A stretch of 7,907 nt of DNA, taken from Bacteroidia bacterium. Lineage in GTDB: Bacteria > Bacteroidota > Bacteroidia > Chitinophagales > Saprospiraceae. Below the pieces are notes generated by a model. It saw nothing but the letters and a program-made list of their open reading frames with translations, made no database searches and had not been told where the DNA came from. The position numbers were made by a program, and so were the translations under genes. Below, piece by piece: positions 1 through 5,372 of this stretch. Location: contig JAUIIF010000194.1 in NCBI GenBank assembly GCA_030431945.1, forward strand, positions 1-7,907, written 5' to 3'. The first letter of the stretch is position 1, and every line of letters starts with the position of its first letter.

Positions 1-127
1 CGACCAGCAGTGCCGTGCCTTCCGTAGCGCCGAGTGCGGCGTTTACTTCTTCGGCAGTGGTCAGGCCGGTAAAGCCGTGGGCCGTAAGGTCCTTGGCCAT
101 GGGAATCGTTAATTCAACGGGGTACAT
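1..127 (-). CDS. Bacilliredoxin, BrxA/BrxB (YphP/YqiW) family, N-terminal part only
   Basis: This gene is read on the minus strand from the ATG at 127-125 and runs off the left edge after 42 codons. The protein begins MYPVELTIPMAKDLTAHGF and continues GLTTAEEVNAALGATEGTAL. That matches the conserved N-terminus of the bacilliredoxin family (formerly DUF1094), whose members start MYPEE..xPM..ELt..GF..L.TaeeVd.al...GT.Lvv. In Bacillus these small cytosolic proteins remove bacillithiol from S-bacillithiolated proteins and restore the free thiol. The active-site CGC motif normally lies near residue 53, beyond the window, so catalytic competence cannot be judged. The start is well supported because MYP is the family start. 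The leader is AT-rich with no Shine-Dalgarno sequence, as is usual in Bacteroidota. The gene is divergent from the heme lipoprotein gene at 278, with 150 bp between them. Confidence 0.85.
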   Translation of the reverse strand, partial: MYPVELTIPMAKDLTAHGFTGLTTAEEVNAALGATEGTALLV

Positions 128-194
128 ATTGGTAATTTTAATCGTTATGTTCGTGCAGCGAAACCAGTGGGGAATTCCTTGTCGTACGTCTGTA

Positions 195-208
195 CGTGAA
201 TTTTCACG
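195..208. promoter_or_regulatory. 14-bp inverted repeat, candidate operator between divergent genes
   Basis: The sequence CGTGAATTTTCACG has two perfect 6-bp arms (CGTGAA and TTCACG) around a central TT. It lies 67 bp from the start codon of the bacilliredoxin gene and 69 bp from that of the heme lipoprotein gene, close to the middle of the intergenic region. Read as CGTGA-N4-TCACG it has the 5-4-5 geometry of Crp/Fnr-family sites, with GTGA half-sites like those of CRP. Just upstream, at 184-197, the hexamer GTACGT occurs twice with an 8-bp period. The regulator is unknown and binding is an inference from symmetry and position. Confidence 0.4.
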
Positions 209-277
209 CCGATCGCCGCATTTACCTACAATTGAGCCGCCGTTTTGGTTGGCTCCAGCTCTCAACCGATGTAACGC

Positions 278-664
278 ATGCGTTTAATTTCGTCGCTTTT
301 TTTACTAAACAGTATTTTATTACTGCTGGCCTCCTGTACGGCCGACGTCTTGCCCGAGCCCGTGGCTTTACCTTGTGACGGGGAGACGCCTACTTACGAG
401 GCCGATGTCCGCGAGATCATCGAAAGAACCTGCTCCTACAGCGGCTGTCACCTGGGCGGCGGCGGAGACATTTACGCCAATTACGCCGACCTGCTCCCGA
501 ATCTGGAAAGCGGCCTCTTCCGGCAGCGGGTCATCGACCGGAAAGATGATGCCGTCTTCGGGATGCCGCCCAACTATGCGCCGGCGGATCGGGAACAGGA
601 CCTTACCGAAGCGGAACTGATGACCATCACCTGCTGGCTGGATGCCGGCTTCCCGGAAGAGTAG
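278..664 (+). CDS. Small lipoprotein with a CX4CH cytochrome c-type heme motif
   Basis: This gene encodes a 128-residue protein. Residues 1-19 form a hydrophobic lipoprotein signal ending in LLASC, so Cys20 should be lipidated and anchor the protein in a membrane. A heme-type motif CSYSGCH follows at residues 52-58 (Cys52, Cys57, His58), then a glycine-rich loop and an Ile-Tyr-Ala-Asn-Tyr segment. Near the C-terminus are GMPPNY (Met96, possible distal heme ligand) and the helix LTEAELMTITCWLDAGFPEE. The order of heme motif, MPP and LT..E...I..WLDAG matches small cytochrome domains common in Bacteroidota and Planctomycetes, often annotated as hypothetical or as planctomycete-type cytochrome c. 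The CX4CH spacing is not the canonical CXXCH, so covalent heme attachment is probable but not proven. Cys33 and Cys119 could form a disulfide. The gene is the first of three co-directional envelope genes and is followed after 103 bp by a DUF5777 barrel, which supports a redox role at the outer membrane. The ATG at 278 is chosen because it starts the signal sequence directly. Confidence 0.8.
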   Translation: MRLISSLFLLNSILLLLASCTADVLPEPVALPCDGETPTYEADVREIIERTCSYSGCHLGGGGDIYANYADLLPNLESGLFRQRVIDRKDDAVFGMPPNYAPADREQDLTEAELMTITCWLDAGFPEE

Positions 665-692
665 GGGTGCCTTACCCTGCGCTCAGAAAACT

Positions 693-700
693 TAACTTTG
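693..700 (+). promoter_or_regulatory. Bacteroidota-type -7 promoter element (TAnnTTTG)
   Basis: TAACTTTG is an exact match to the TAnnTTTG -7 element recognised by the Bacteroidota housekeeping sigma factor. It lies in the 103-bp gap upstream of the DUF5777 gene and would give a leader of roughly 60 nt. No clear TTG or TTTG -33 element is visible 17-23 bp upstream, so the promoter is only partly supported. If real, the barrel gene can be transcribed independently of the lipoprotein gene. Confidence 0.45.
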
Positions 701-767
701 CAGCCTGCGTCCGCGCCCGAAATGCCAAGCAGGTACTTTCTGGTGAAAAAGTTCAGAAACCACCATC

Positions 768-1646
768 ATGAAACAGCTCCTCTTTTTATTTTTTCTGCTG
801 TCCTTTACGCTCTCTGCCCAGCGGGAGCGGGTCTACCGCACCTTTAAGGATACCCGGGTGGTGAACGTCCACAGTGTGGAGACGTTGCCGAAGGGTAAGC
901 TGGACGTACGCATCAGCCACCGCTTCGGCGATATTGCCGGAGACAACGGCGGCTGGGCCACCTTCTACGGCCTGGAGACCGCCGAGGATGTCGCCATCGG
1001 CGCGGAATACGGGTTTACCGATAATTTCAACCTGGGCCTTTACCGCGCCAAAGGCGCCGGAGCAACGCCGGCCGGCAATGCCGGCCTCCGCCAAAACCTT
1101 AACCTGGTGACCAAACTGCGGTTCCTGCACCAGGAAAAAGAAGGCTTTCCCCTATCGGCCACCATCGTCGGTACGGCCACGATGAGTACCGCTCAGAAAA
1201 TTGAGGGCAACGAAAACCTGATCCAGAGCTTCCCCAAGGGGGCACACCGAATGGCCTTCAACGGTGGTCTGGTGCTGGCCCGGAAGTTCGGTAATAACCT
1301 CAGCCTCCAGCTGATTCCTTCCGTTACCCACCGCAACCTGGTGCCCTTTGCCGGCGAAAACACCGTTTTCAGTATTGGAACCGCGCTGCGGTATCAGGTG
1401 AGCAAGGTCATGGCTTTCGTAGCCGACGGTACCCATACGTTCAGCAACACCATTACGGTCGACAATGGCTACAATGCGCCCATCGGCATTGGCCTGGAAT
1501 GGGATACCGGCGGTCACGTTTTCCAGTTGAACTTTACCAATGCCACCGGCATTTTCGAGACGGATTACATTCCCTACACCACTTCCAGCTGGGGAGACGG
1601 AGAATTCCGGATGGGCTTTACTATTTCCCGCTGGTTTAATTTGTAG
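768..1646 (+). CDS. DUF5777 family outer-membrane beta-barrel protein
   Basis: This gene encodes a 292-residue protein. Residues 1-17 are a Sec signal peptide (MKQLLFLFFLLSFTLSA) with likely cleavage before Gln18. The mature protein opens with the family signature around residues 26-54: F.DTRVVNVHSVETLPKG followed by L.VRISHRFG. The rest alternates short hydrophobic strands with polar turns rich in Gly and Asn (for example FNLGLY, LVTKLRF, LSLQLIPSVTHR, TALRYQ, VFQLNF, FRMGFTISRWF). It ends on ISRWFNL, a hydrophobic C-terminal strand suited to BAM-dependent outer-membrane insertion. This is the pattern of DUF5777 barrels, a largely Bacteroidota family of unknown function. From memory, not checked, they tend to sit next to cytochrome or YceI-type genes. 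Here the gene lies between a heme lipoprotein and a two-heme cytochrome, consistent with a pore or scaffold associated with redox proteins. No substrate can be named from sequence. Confidence 0.85.
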   Translation: MKQLLFLFFLLSFTLSAQRERVYRTFKDTRVVNVHSVETLPKGKLDVRISHRFGDIAGDNGGWATFYGLETAEDVAIGAEYGFTDNFNLGLYRAKGAGATPAGNAGLRQNLNLVTKLRFLHQEKEGFPLSATIVGTATMSTAQKIEGNENLIQSFPKGAHRMAFNGGLVLARKFGNNLSLQLIPSVTHRNLVPFAGENTVFSIGTALRYQVSKVMAFVADGTHTFSNTITVDNGYNAPIGIGLEWDTGGHVFQLNFTNATGIFETDYIPYTTSSWGDGEFRMGFTISRWFNL

Positions 1647-1692
1647 GGTAGTCAGGTGCTAAGGTAAGAGAGTAGTAGGCAGTACGGTAGGG

Positions 1693-1762
1693 GTAGTAGT
1701 GCTCCTGCAGACCAAGCGAGGCCCTTTCAGCAACTTTCCTACCTCCCCTTCTACACTACTAC
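1693..1762. repeat. GTAG-rich / CTAC-rich intergenic inverted repeat
   Basis: The 143-bp gap between the DUF5777 gene and the diheme cytochrome gene has a left half rich in GTAG units and a right half rich in CTAC units. The longest perfect arms are GTAGTAGTG at 1693-1701 and CACTACTAC at 1754-1762, 52 bp apart. Looser matches flank them: GGTAGGGG at 1686-1693 opposite CTACCTCCCC at 1739-1748. The spacing and the lack of a T-run argue against a simple intrinsic terminator. It could form a long imperfect hairpin in the transcript between the two genes, or be a dispersed intergenic repeat. Confidence 0.4.
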
Positions 1763-1789
1763 AGACCTTGAACTAAGTATTCAACAGCC

Positions 1790-2803
1790 ATGAAATACCT
1801 TCTCCTGATTTTTCCTTTAACGGCCCTCCTGGCCCTGACCAGCCAGCCCGCGGTGCTGCCCGTGGTGGATGCCGACACCCCGGTTTACGAAGTGCTCCGG
1901 GCGCTCGGCGCTGCCGAGCGGGCCGACGTAATGGTACGGCCGGTTGCCGGTGCCTCCGCAGAACTTGGTCGGGCGCTGGTACTGGAAGGACGTTTGGGAG
2001 GGGGCGGGCAGCAATCTGCACACTTCAAGTGTACCAGTTGCCACAACGTCGTTCGTGAAGATCCCGTCCTGACGGCCGCCGACCCAACCGCCCGCCTCGC
2101 TTACGCTGTTGAAAACGACCTTCCTTTCCTGCCCGGTACAACGCTCTGGGGTGCCGTTAACCGGGAATCTTACTACAACGGCGATTACGAAAAAAAGTAC
2201 GGCGACTTGGTCAAGAATGCCCGTCGCGACCTGCGGGGGGCTATCCAGCTATGTGCCACCGAATGTGCCCAGGGCAAGGCCCTCAGCGAGGTGGAAATGG
2301 AGTCGGTAGTAGCCTACCTGCACACCATTGGCCTTAAGCTGAGCGACCTGGATGACGGAGCGCCGAGCCTGGCGCTGATTAACCGGGCAATTGACCGCAA
2401 AGACGAGAGCCGGCCGGGGGTAATCGCTGCCCTGCAGTCCAGTTATCTGCTCGCCAGCCCCGCCACTTTCGTCTTGCCGCCCCAAGACCGGAAAACGGGC
2501 TACCCCGTAGCCGGCACGCCGGCACCCGAGAATGGACAGGCACTTTACGACCGGGCCTGCCTGCACTGCCACGAACAGCAGCGCTACAGTTTTTTCGACC
2601 TGGCTGAAAGTGAAGACAGCTACAGCTTCATGACCAAACACTTCCCGCGCTATACCCGCTATTCGACCTACCAGGTCGTCCGGTACGGCACCAGTCCGAT
2701 TCCCGGAAAAAAAGCCTACATGCCTCACTATACCAAGGAGCGGATGTCTGATCTGCAGGTAGAAGAGTTACGGGCCTACTTGGCGCAAGGAGCCGTGAAG
2801 TAG
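1790..2803 (+). CDS. Exported two-heme c-type cytochrome
   Basis: This gene encodes a 337-residue protein with a hydrophobic N-terminal export signal (residues 1 to about 20, cleavage site not sharp). Two canonical heme c sites are present: CTSCH at residues 81-85 and CLHCH at 257-261. The first domain (about 60-185) contains FLPGTTLWGAVNRESYYNGD and then AIQLCATECAQG near residue 151. There Cys155 and Cys159 lack the following His, so they more likely form a disulfide than a third heme. A helix EMESVVAYLHTIGL ends the domain, a layout reminiscent of SoxA/TsdA-type diheme cytochromes. The second domain has its heme at 257 and a probable distal Met311 in YMPHYT, followed by the terminal helix ERMSDLQVEELRAYL typical of class I cytochrome c. 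The protein should act in the periplasm as an electron carrier or small redox enzyme. It is third in the envelope trio, 143 bp after the DUF5777 barrel. The substrate is unknown, and SoxA/TsdA-like activity is only a resemblance. The start at 1790 places the signal peptide at the N-terminus. Confidence 0.85.
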   Translation: MKYLLLIFPLTALLALTSQPAVLPVVDADTPVYEVLRALGAAERADVMVRPVAGASAELGRALVLEGRLGGGGQQSAHFKCTSCHNVVREDPVLTAADPTARLAYAVENDLPFLPGTTLWGAVNRESYYNGDYEKKYGDLVKNARRDLRGAIQLCATECAQGKALSEVEMESVVAYLHTIGLKLSDLDDGAPSLALINRAIDRKDESRPGVIAALQSSYLLASPATFVLPPQDRKTGYPVAGTPAPENGQALYDRACLHCHEQQRYSFFDLAESEDSYSFMTKHFPRYTRYSTYQVVRYGTSPIPGKKAYMPHYTKERMSDLQVEELRAYLAQGAVK

Positions 2804-2805
2804 GC

Positions 2806-3903
2806 TTATACTTTAAAGAAAATCCCCTTGCGATACAGGAAATAACATAGGTACCACATTATTCCCAGCGTTAAAAGGCCGGTAAAAATGGCAATCATCT
2901 CTGCAGAAAGGCCGAGTGGAAAAAGCAGACCGGTGGTCCAGATATCCGCAAACCCCGTCAGCCACTGGTGGCCGATTGTCTCCGCAAAGAGGTAAATAAA
3001 AATGGAATTGGCACCGACGACCATGAAGAAGGTTGTCCACCCCTTTATCCCCTTTACATCCACCAGCCAGTAAAAAAAGGCAAGCATTAGCAGGGCCCAG
3101 CCGCCGGCAGCAAAAACGAAGGAGCTGGTAGCAATCCGTTTGATAATGGGAGTAACCCCCATAACGTGCAGACCATAACCAATTGCCAGGCCGGTCAGGC
3201 CGGACAGCAGGAATATGCTGATCTTCCGCCCCGGCAGGGTTGGGGCCAGGAGTAACTGACCACAAAGTGCTCCCCAGATGGTATGGGCTGCGGTCGGCAG
3301 GCAATTGATGGTGACCCACCCGCCGCCATTATTAATCTTCCCCATTACCAGTAAATCAAACCAGGAACCGAAATTCTGATCTTTAACGAAGGGCGCAGCA
3401 GGATCATAGGTACGGTAAAGTATTTCGGTCAGCAACAGCAAAATCAACGACATTCCCAGTTGTACTTTCCACGGCAGGCGCATCAGCAGAAACGTAACGA
3501 GGATGGTAAAGGAGAGCTGAGTGAGGACGTTCCATAGCTCCCAGACCAGCGCCTGATTGTAAACACAGTGTAAGCCTACGCCGAAAAGAAAAAGCAACAG
3601 GCAGCGCCGCAGGATGTGGTAAAAAGCATCCTGCCAGCTATCTCCGCGTTGCCGCCTGCTGCGCAGCGAAAAAGGCATGGCTACGCCAACGATAAACATA
3701 AAAAACGGTTGGATCAGGTCCCAGAACCTGAGTCCGGCCCACGGGTGATGATGAAACTGCTCCATGATCCTGGAGCCGATACTTTCTTCCGGAAAATAGC
3801 CGGTAAAAGCCCGGTAAACCAATGCTGCTTCGGCCAGGAGGAGCAACATCGTCATTCCGCGATAAGCATCTAAGGAAAGAAGACGATTCGGTGGAGTGGG
3901 CAT
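2806..3903 (-). CDS. Polytopic membrane acyltransferase, NagX / heparan-alpha-glucosaminide N-acetyltransferase-like (DUF5009, COG4299)
   Basis: Read from the ATG at 3903, this encodes a 365-residue integral membrane protein. The N-terminus has the family hallmark RLLSLDAYRGMTMLLLL. It is followed by HHHPWAGLRFWDLIQPFF (residues 51-68) and MFIVGVAMPFSLRSR, the region that in human HGSNAT-type proteins contains the conserved His and the W.G....DL..P.F motif. Later conserved blocks are TPIIKRIATSSFVF (251-264), FFYWLVDVKGIKGW (276-289) and VVGANSIFIYLF (295-306). About ten membrane helices are visible. Family members move an acetyl group across or at the membrane onto amino sugars, but the substrate here is not predictable. 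An upstream in-frame TTG at 3909 would add two residues and is less likely than the ATG. The stop codon lies 2 bp from that of the convergent cytochrome gene with no terminator between them. A possible promoter is at 3927-3958. Confidence 0.85.
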   Translation of the reverse strand: MPTPPNRLLSLDAYRGMTMLLLLAEAALVYRAFTGYFPEESIGSRIMEQFHHHPWAGLRFWDLIQPFFMFIVGVAMPFSLRSRRQRGDSWQDAFYHILRRCLLLFLFGVGLHCVYNQALVWELWNVLTQLSFTILVTFLLMRLPWKVQLGMSLILLLLTEILYRTYDPAAPFVKDQNFGSWFDLLVMGKINNGGGWVTINCLPTAAHTIWGALCGQLLLAPTLPGRKISIFLLSGLTGLAIGYGLHVMGVTPIIKRIATSSFVFAAGGWALLMLAFFYWLVDVKGIKGWTTFFMVVGANSIFIYLFAETIGHQWLTGFADIWTTGLLFPLGLSAEMIAIFTGLLTLGIMWYLCYFLYRKGIFFKV

Positions 3904-3926
3904 GATCAACGGACTGGGTGAGAAAA

Positions 3927-3958
3927 GAAAGATAGGACGAATTGACGCAAAGGGACAA
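3927..3958 (-). promoter_or_regulatory. Possible Bacteroidota-type promoter for the membrane acyltransferase gene
   Basis: On the minus strand, TTG at 3958-3956 is followed after 21 bp by TATCTTTC at 3934-3927. This matches TTG-N17-23-TAnnTTTG except for the last base. It lies about 23 bp before the ATG at 3903, a plausible leader length. Pattern match only. Confidence 0.3.
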
Positions 3959-3993
3959 GGCGTGGCAACCGCTCGTGCCGTAGCAATCTAATT

Positions 3994-4057
3994 GGTTCGC
4001 TGCGGAACCCCTTCCTGCTGGCCTTGTTTTAGGTGGTCCCGCCTAAATTAGGGGTTC
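3994..4057. repeat. Nested, partly exclusive inverted repeats in a divergent intergenic region
   Basis: Three pairings are visible. GAACCCCT at 4005-4012 pairs with AGGGGTTC at 4050-4057 (8 perfect pairs). Inside that stem, TTTAGGTG at 4028-4035 pairs with the stretch at 4040-4047 (8 pairs, one of them G-T/U) around a 4-base loop. An alternative stem pairs GGTTC at 3994-3998 with GAACC at 4005-4009, using the same bases as the outer stem. Such mutually exclusive stems are seen in structured leader RNAs, but a short palindromic repeat element or protein-binding DNA would look the same. No T-run follows on either strand, and no known RNA family was recognised. Confidence 0.4.
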
Positions 4058-4081
4058 TTTGGATGGCCTCAGGCTACTTGA

Positions 4082-4112
4082 TGGCGGCCCGCCAGCGGTG
4101 GGGAACCACCGC
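4082..4112. promoter_or_regulatory. Two abutting palindromes directly upstream of a -7 element, candidate operator or hairpin
   Basis: TGGCGG-C-CCGCCA at 4082-4094 is a perfect 6-bp-arm palindrome. It abuts GCGGTGG-GGAA-CCACCGC at 4095-4112, a perfect 7-bp stem with a GNRA-type loop. The second ends 3 bp before the TAnnTTTG element at 4116-4123, so on DNA it overlaps the zone where RNA polymerase would contact the -33 region. It could be an operator. In a transcript entering from upstream, the GC-rich stem followed by CATTATCTTTGTTTATTG would resemble a weak terminator. CCGCCA recurs at 4109-4114, so TGGCGG has two possible partners. Confidence 0.4.
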
Positions 4113-4115
4113 CAT

Positions 4116-4123
4116 TATCTTTG
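4116..4123 (+). promoter_or_regulatory. Bacteroidota-type -7 promoter element (TAnnTTTG)
   Basis: TATCTTTG matches the Bacteroidota -7 consensus exactly and lies 37 bp before the ATG at 4161, giving a leader of about 30 nt. No TTG is found 17-23 bp upstream, where the inverted repeat at 4095-4112 sits instead. The position argues that translation starts at 4161 rather than at the in-frame ATG at 4059. Confidence 0.5.
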
Positions 4124-4160
4124 TTTATTGAATTGCTGTCCTTGCAGTAAAACCACCAGC

Positions 4161-5297
4161 ATGATACGCTTATTCTTGTTTTTTCTCTGCGGAGCTTTGA
4201 GTACCACGGTAACTGCTCAACTCCAACTGCCGCCCAGTGGCGGCAACCAAAAATCGATCGTAACCCAGTACCTGGGTGCCCACGCCAGCGTAACCATTAC
4301 TTATAATAGCCCGGACGTAGCAGCCCCGAACGGCCAGTCCCGCAAAGGAGAAATATGGGGCGGCCTGGTGCCCTACGGACTCAACAACCTGAACTTTGGA
4401 TTGAGTACGGACGCCAACCCTTCCCCCTGGCGGGCGGGGGCGAACGAGAATACCGTCGTTACCCTGTCTCACGACATGGAAATCCAGGGTGCCGCCCTTC
4501 CAGCCGGCACCTACGGCCTCCACATCGTTCCCCGGGAGACCGGAGAATGGACCGTTATTTTCTCACACAACAGCGGTGCTTGGGGCAGCTATTTTTACCA
4601 GGAGTCTGAAGACGCCTTACGGGTAAAGACCAGCCCGGAACCCTGCGCCTATACCGAATGGCTGACGTTTGAATTTACGGACCGGCAGGAAGAATCCTGT
4701 ACGGTGGCTTTAAAGTGGGACGAGCTAAGTGTTCCAATTACCTTCAGCCTGCCAAATGCCAAAGAAGTCTACGTCAACTACCTCCGTTCCGCAATGCAAA
4801 ATAGCCTGGGGTTCTCCTGGACAGACCGGAACAATGCGGCGCTTTATTGTCTGCAAAATGAGGTCAACCTGGAAGAAGCCCTGACCTGGGCGGAGCAAAC
4901 CGCGCAGAATAGCTTCGTAGGCCAGGAAAACGCAACGACCTTGCTCACCCTGGCCTCCTTACAGATGAAACTTGACCAGGAAGAAGCCGGCCTGGCCACG
5001 ATGCTGAAAGCCGCCAGCCATACCTCCGCAGGCGTATTTCAGGTACATCAGATTGGTCGTCAGCTACTGGCAAGTGGCAAAAACGAGGAAGCCCTCAAGG
5101 TTTTTACGTTAAACGTTGAACGCCACGGTGACGTCTGGCCGGTAAACGTAGGCCTTGCCCGCGGCTACGCCGCTACGGGAGATACCAAAACAGCCCTGAA
5201 GTACGCGGAAAAAGCCCTGGAGAATGCGCCCAACCAACCCAATAAAGACGCCATTGCCGGGATGATCGAAGGCCTGAAGAAAGAAACGGGAAACTGA
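4161..5297 (+). CDS. Exported DUF2911 domain protein with C-terminal TPR-like region
   Basis: From the ATG at 4161 this encodes 378 residues. Residues 1-19 are a signal peptide (MIRLFLFFLCGALSTTVTA) with cleavage before Gln20. Residues about 22-196 form a DUF2911 domain, recognisable from SVTITYNSPDV, GEIWGGLVPYG, WRAGANENTVVTLS, ALPAGTYGLHIVP, EWTVIFSHNSGAWG and DALRVKT. Residues about 225-375 are helical with repeated A/G/L/Y patterns, such as EEALTWAEQTAQNS, EEALKVFTLNVERHGD, VGLARGYAATGDTKTALKYA and EKALENAPN, consistent with three to four tetratricopeptide-like repeats for protein contact. DUF2911 is common in Bacteroidota and has no assigned function. The protein is probably periplasmic. 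An in-frame ATG at 4059 would add 34 residues ahead of the signal peptide and is rejected. The gene has its own -7 element at 4116-4123 and is convergent with the LysR-type gene. Confidence 0.85.
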   Translation: MIRLFLFFLCGALSTTVTAQLQLPPSGGNQKSIVTQYLGAHASVTITYNSPDVAAPNGQSRKGEIWGGLVPYGLNNLNFGLSTDANPSPWRAGANENTVVTLSHDMEIQGAALPAGTYGLHIVPRETGEWTVIFSHNSGAWGSYFYQESEDALRVKTSPEPCAYTEWLTFEFTDRQEESCTVALKWDELSVPITFSLPNAKEVYVNYLRSAMQNSLGFSWTDRNNAALYCLQNEVNLEEALTWAEQTAQNSFVGQENATTLLTLASLQMKLDQEEAGLATMLKAASHTSAGVFQVHQIGRQLLASGKNEEALKVFTLNVERHGDVWPVNVGLARGYAATGDTKTALKYAEKALENAPNQPNKDAIAGMIEGLKKETGN

Positions 5298-5372
5298 ATC
5301 TTTGCGTAAGGCAGTCCTGGGCATGCAGGCACCGCATCCAGTTCGGCGCGGCAGCACCCAGCACGCCCCCCA

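Noticed and set aside
15..287. 90-codon plus-strand open frame at the left edge
   Set aside because: It is antisense to the bacilliredoxin start and runs into the lipoprotein signal sequence. Its composition is not protein-like.
2249..2728. 159-codon minus-strand open frame inside the diheme cytochrome gene
   Set aside because: It is antisense to a clear two-heme cytochrome, has no recognisable domain, and is what GC-rich codon use produces by chance on the opposite strand.
3904..3909. TTG start for the membrane acyltransferase, two codons upstream
   Set aside because: An ATG lies at 3903 in the same frame, directly before the family-typical N-terminus.
4059..4160. N-terminal extension of the DUF2911 gene from the in-frame ATG at 4059
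   Set aside because: It would place 34 residues before a clean signal peptide that starts at 4161, would code through two palindromes, and lies upstream of the TAnnTTTG element at 4116-4123.
5298..5372. Bidirectional terminator between the convergent DUF2911 and LysR genes
   Set aside because: Only short imperfect inverted repeats are visible (for example around GCATGC), and no T-run follows on either strand.
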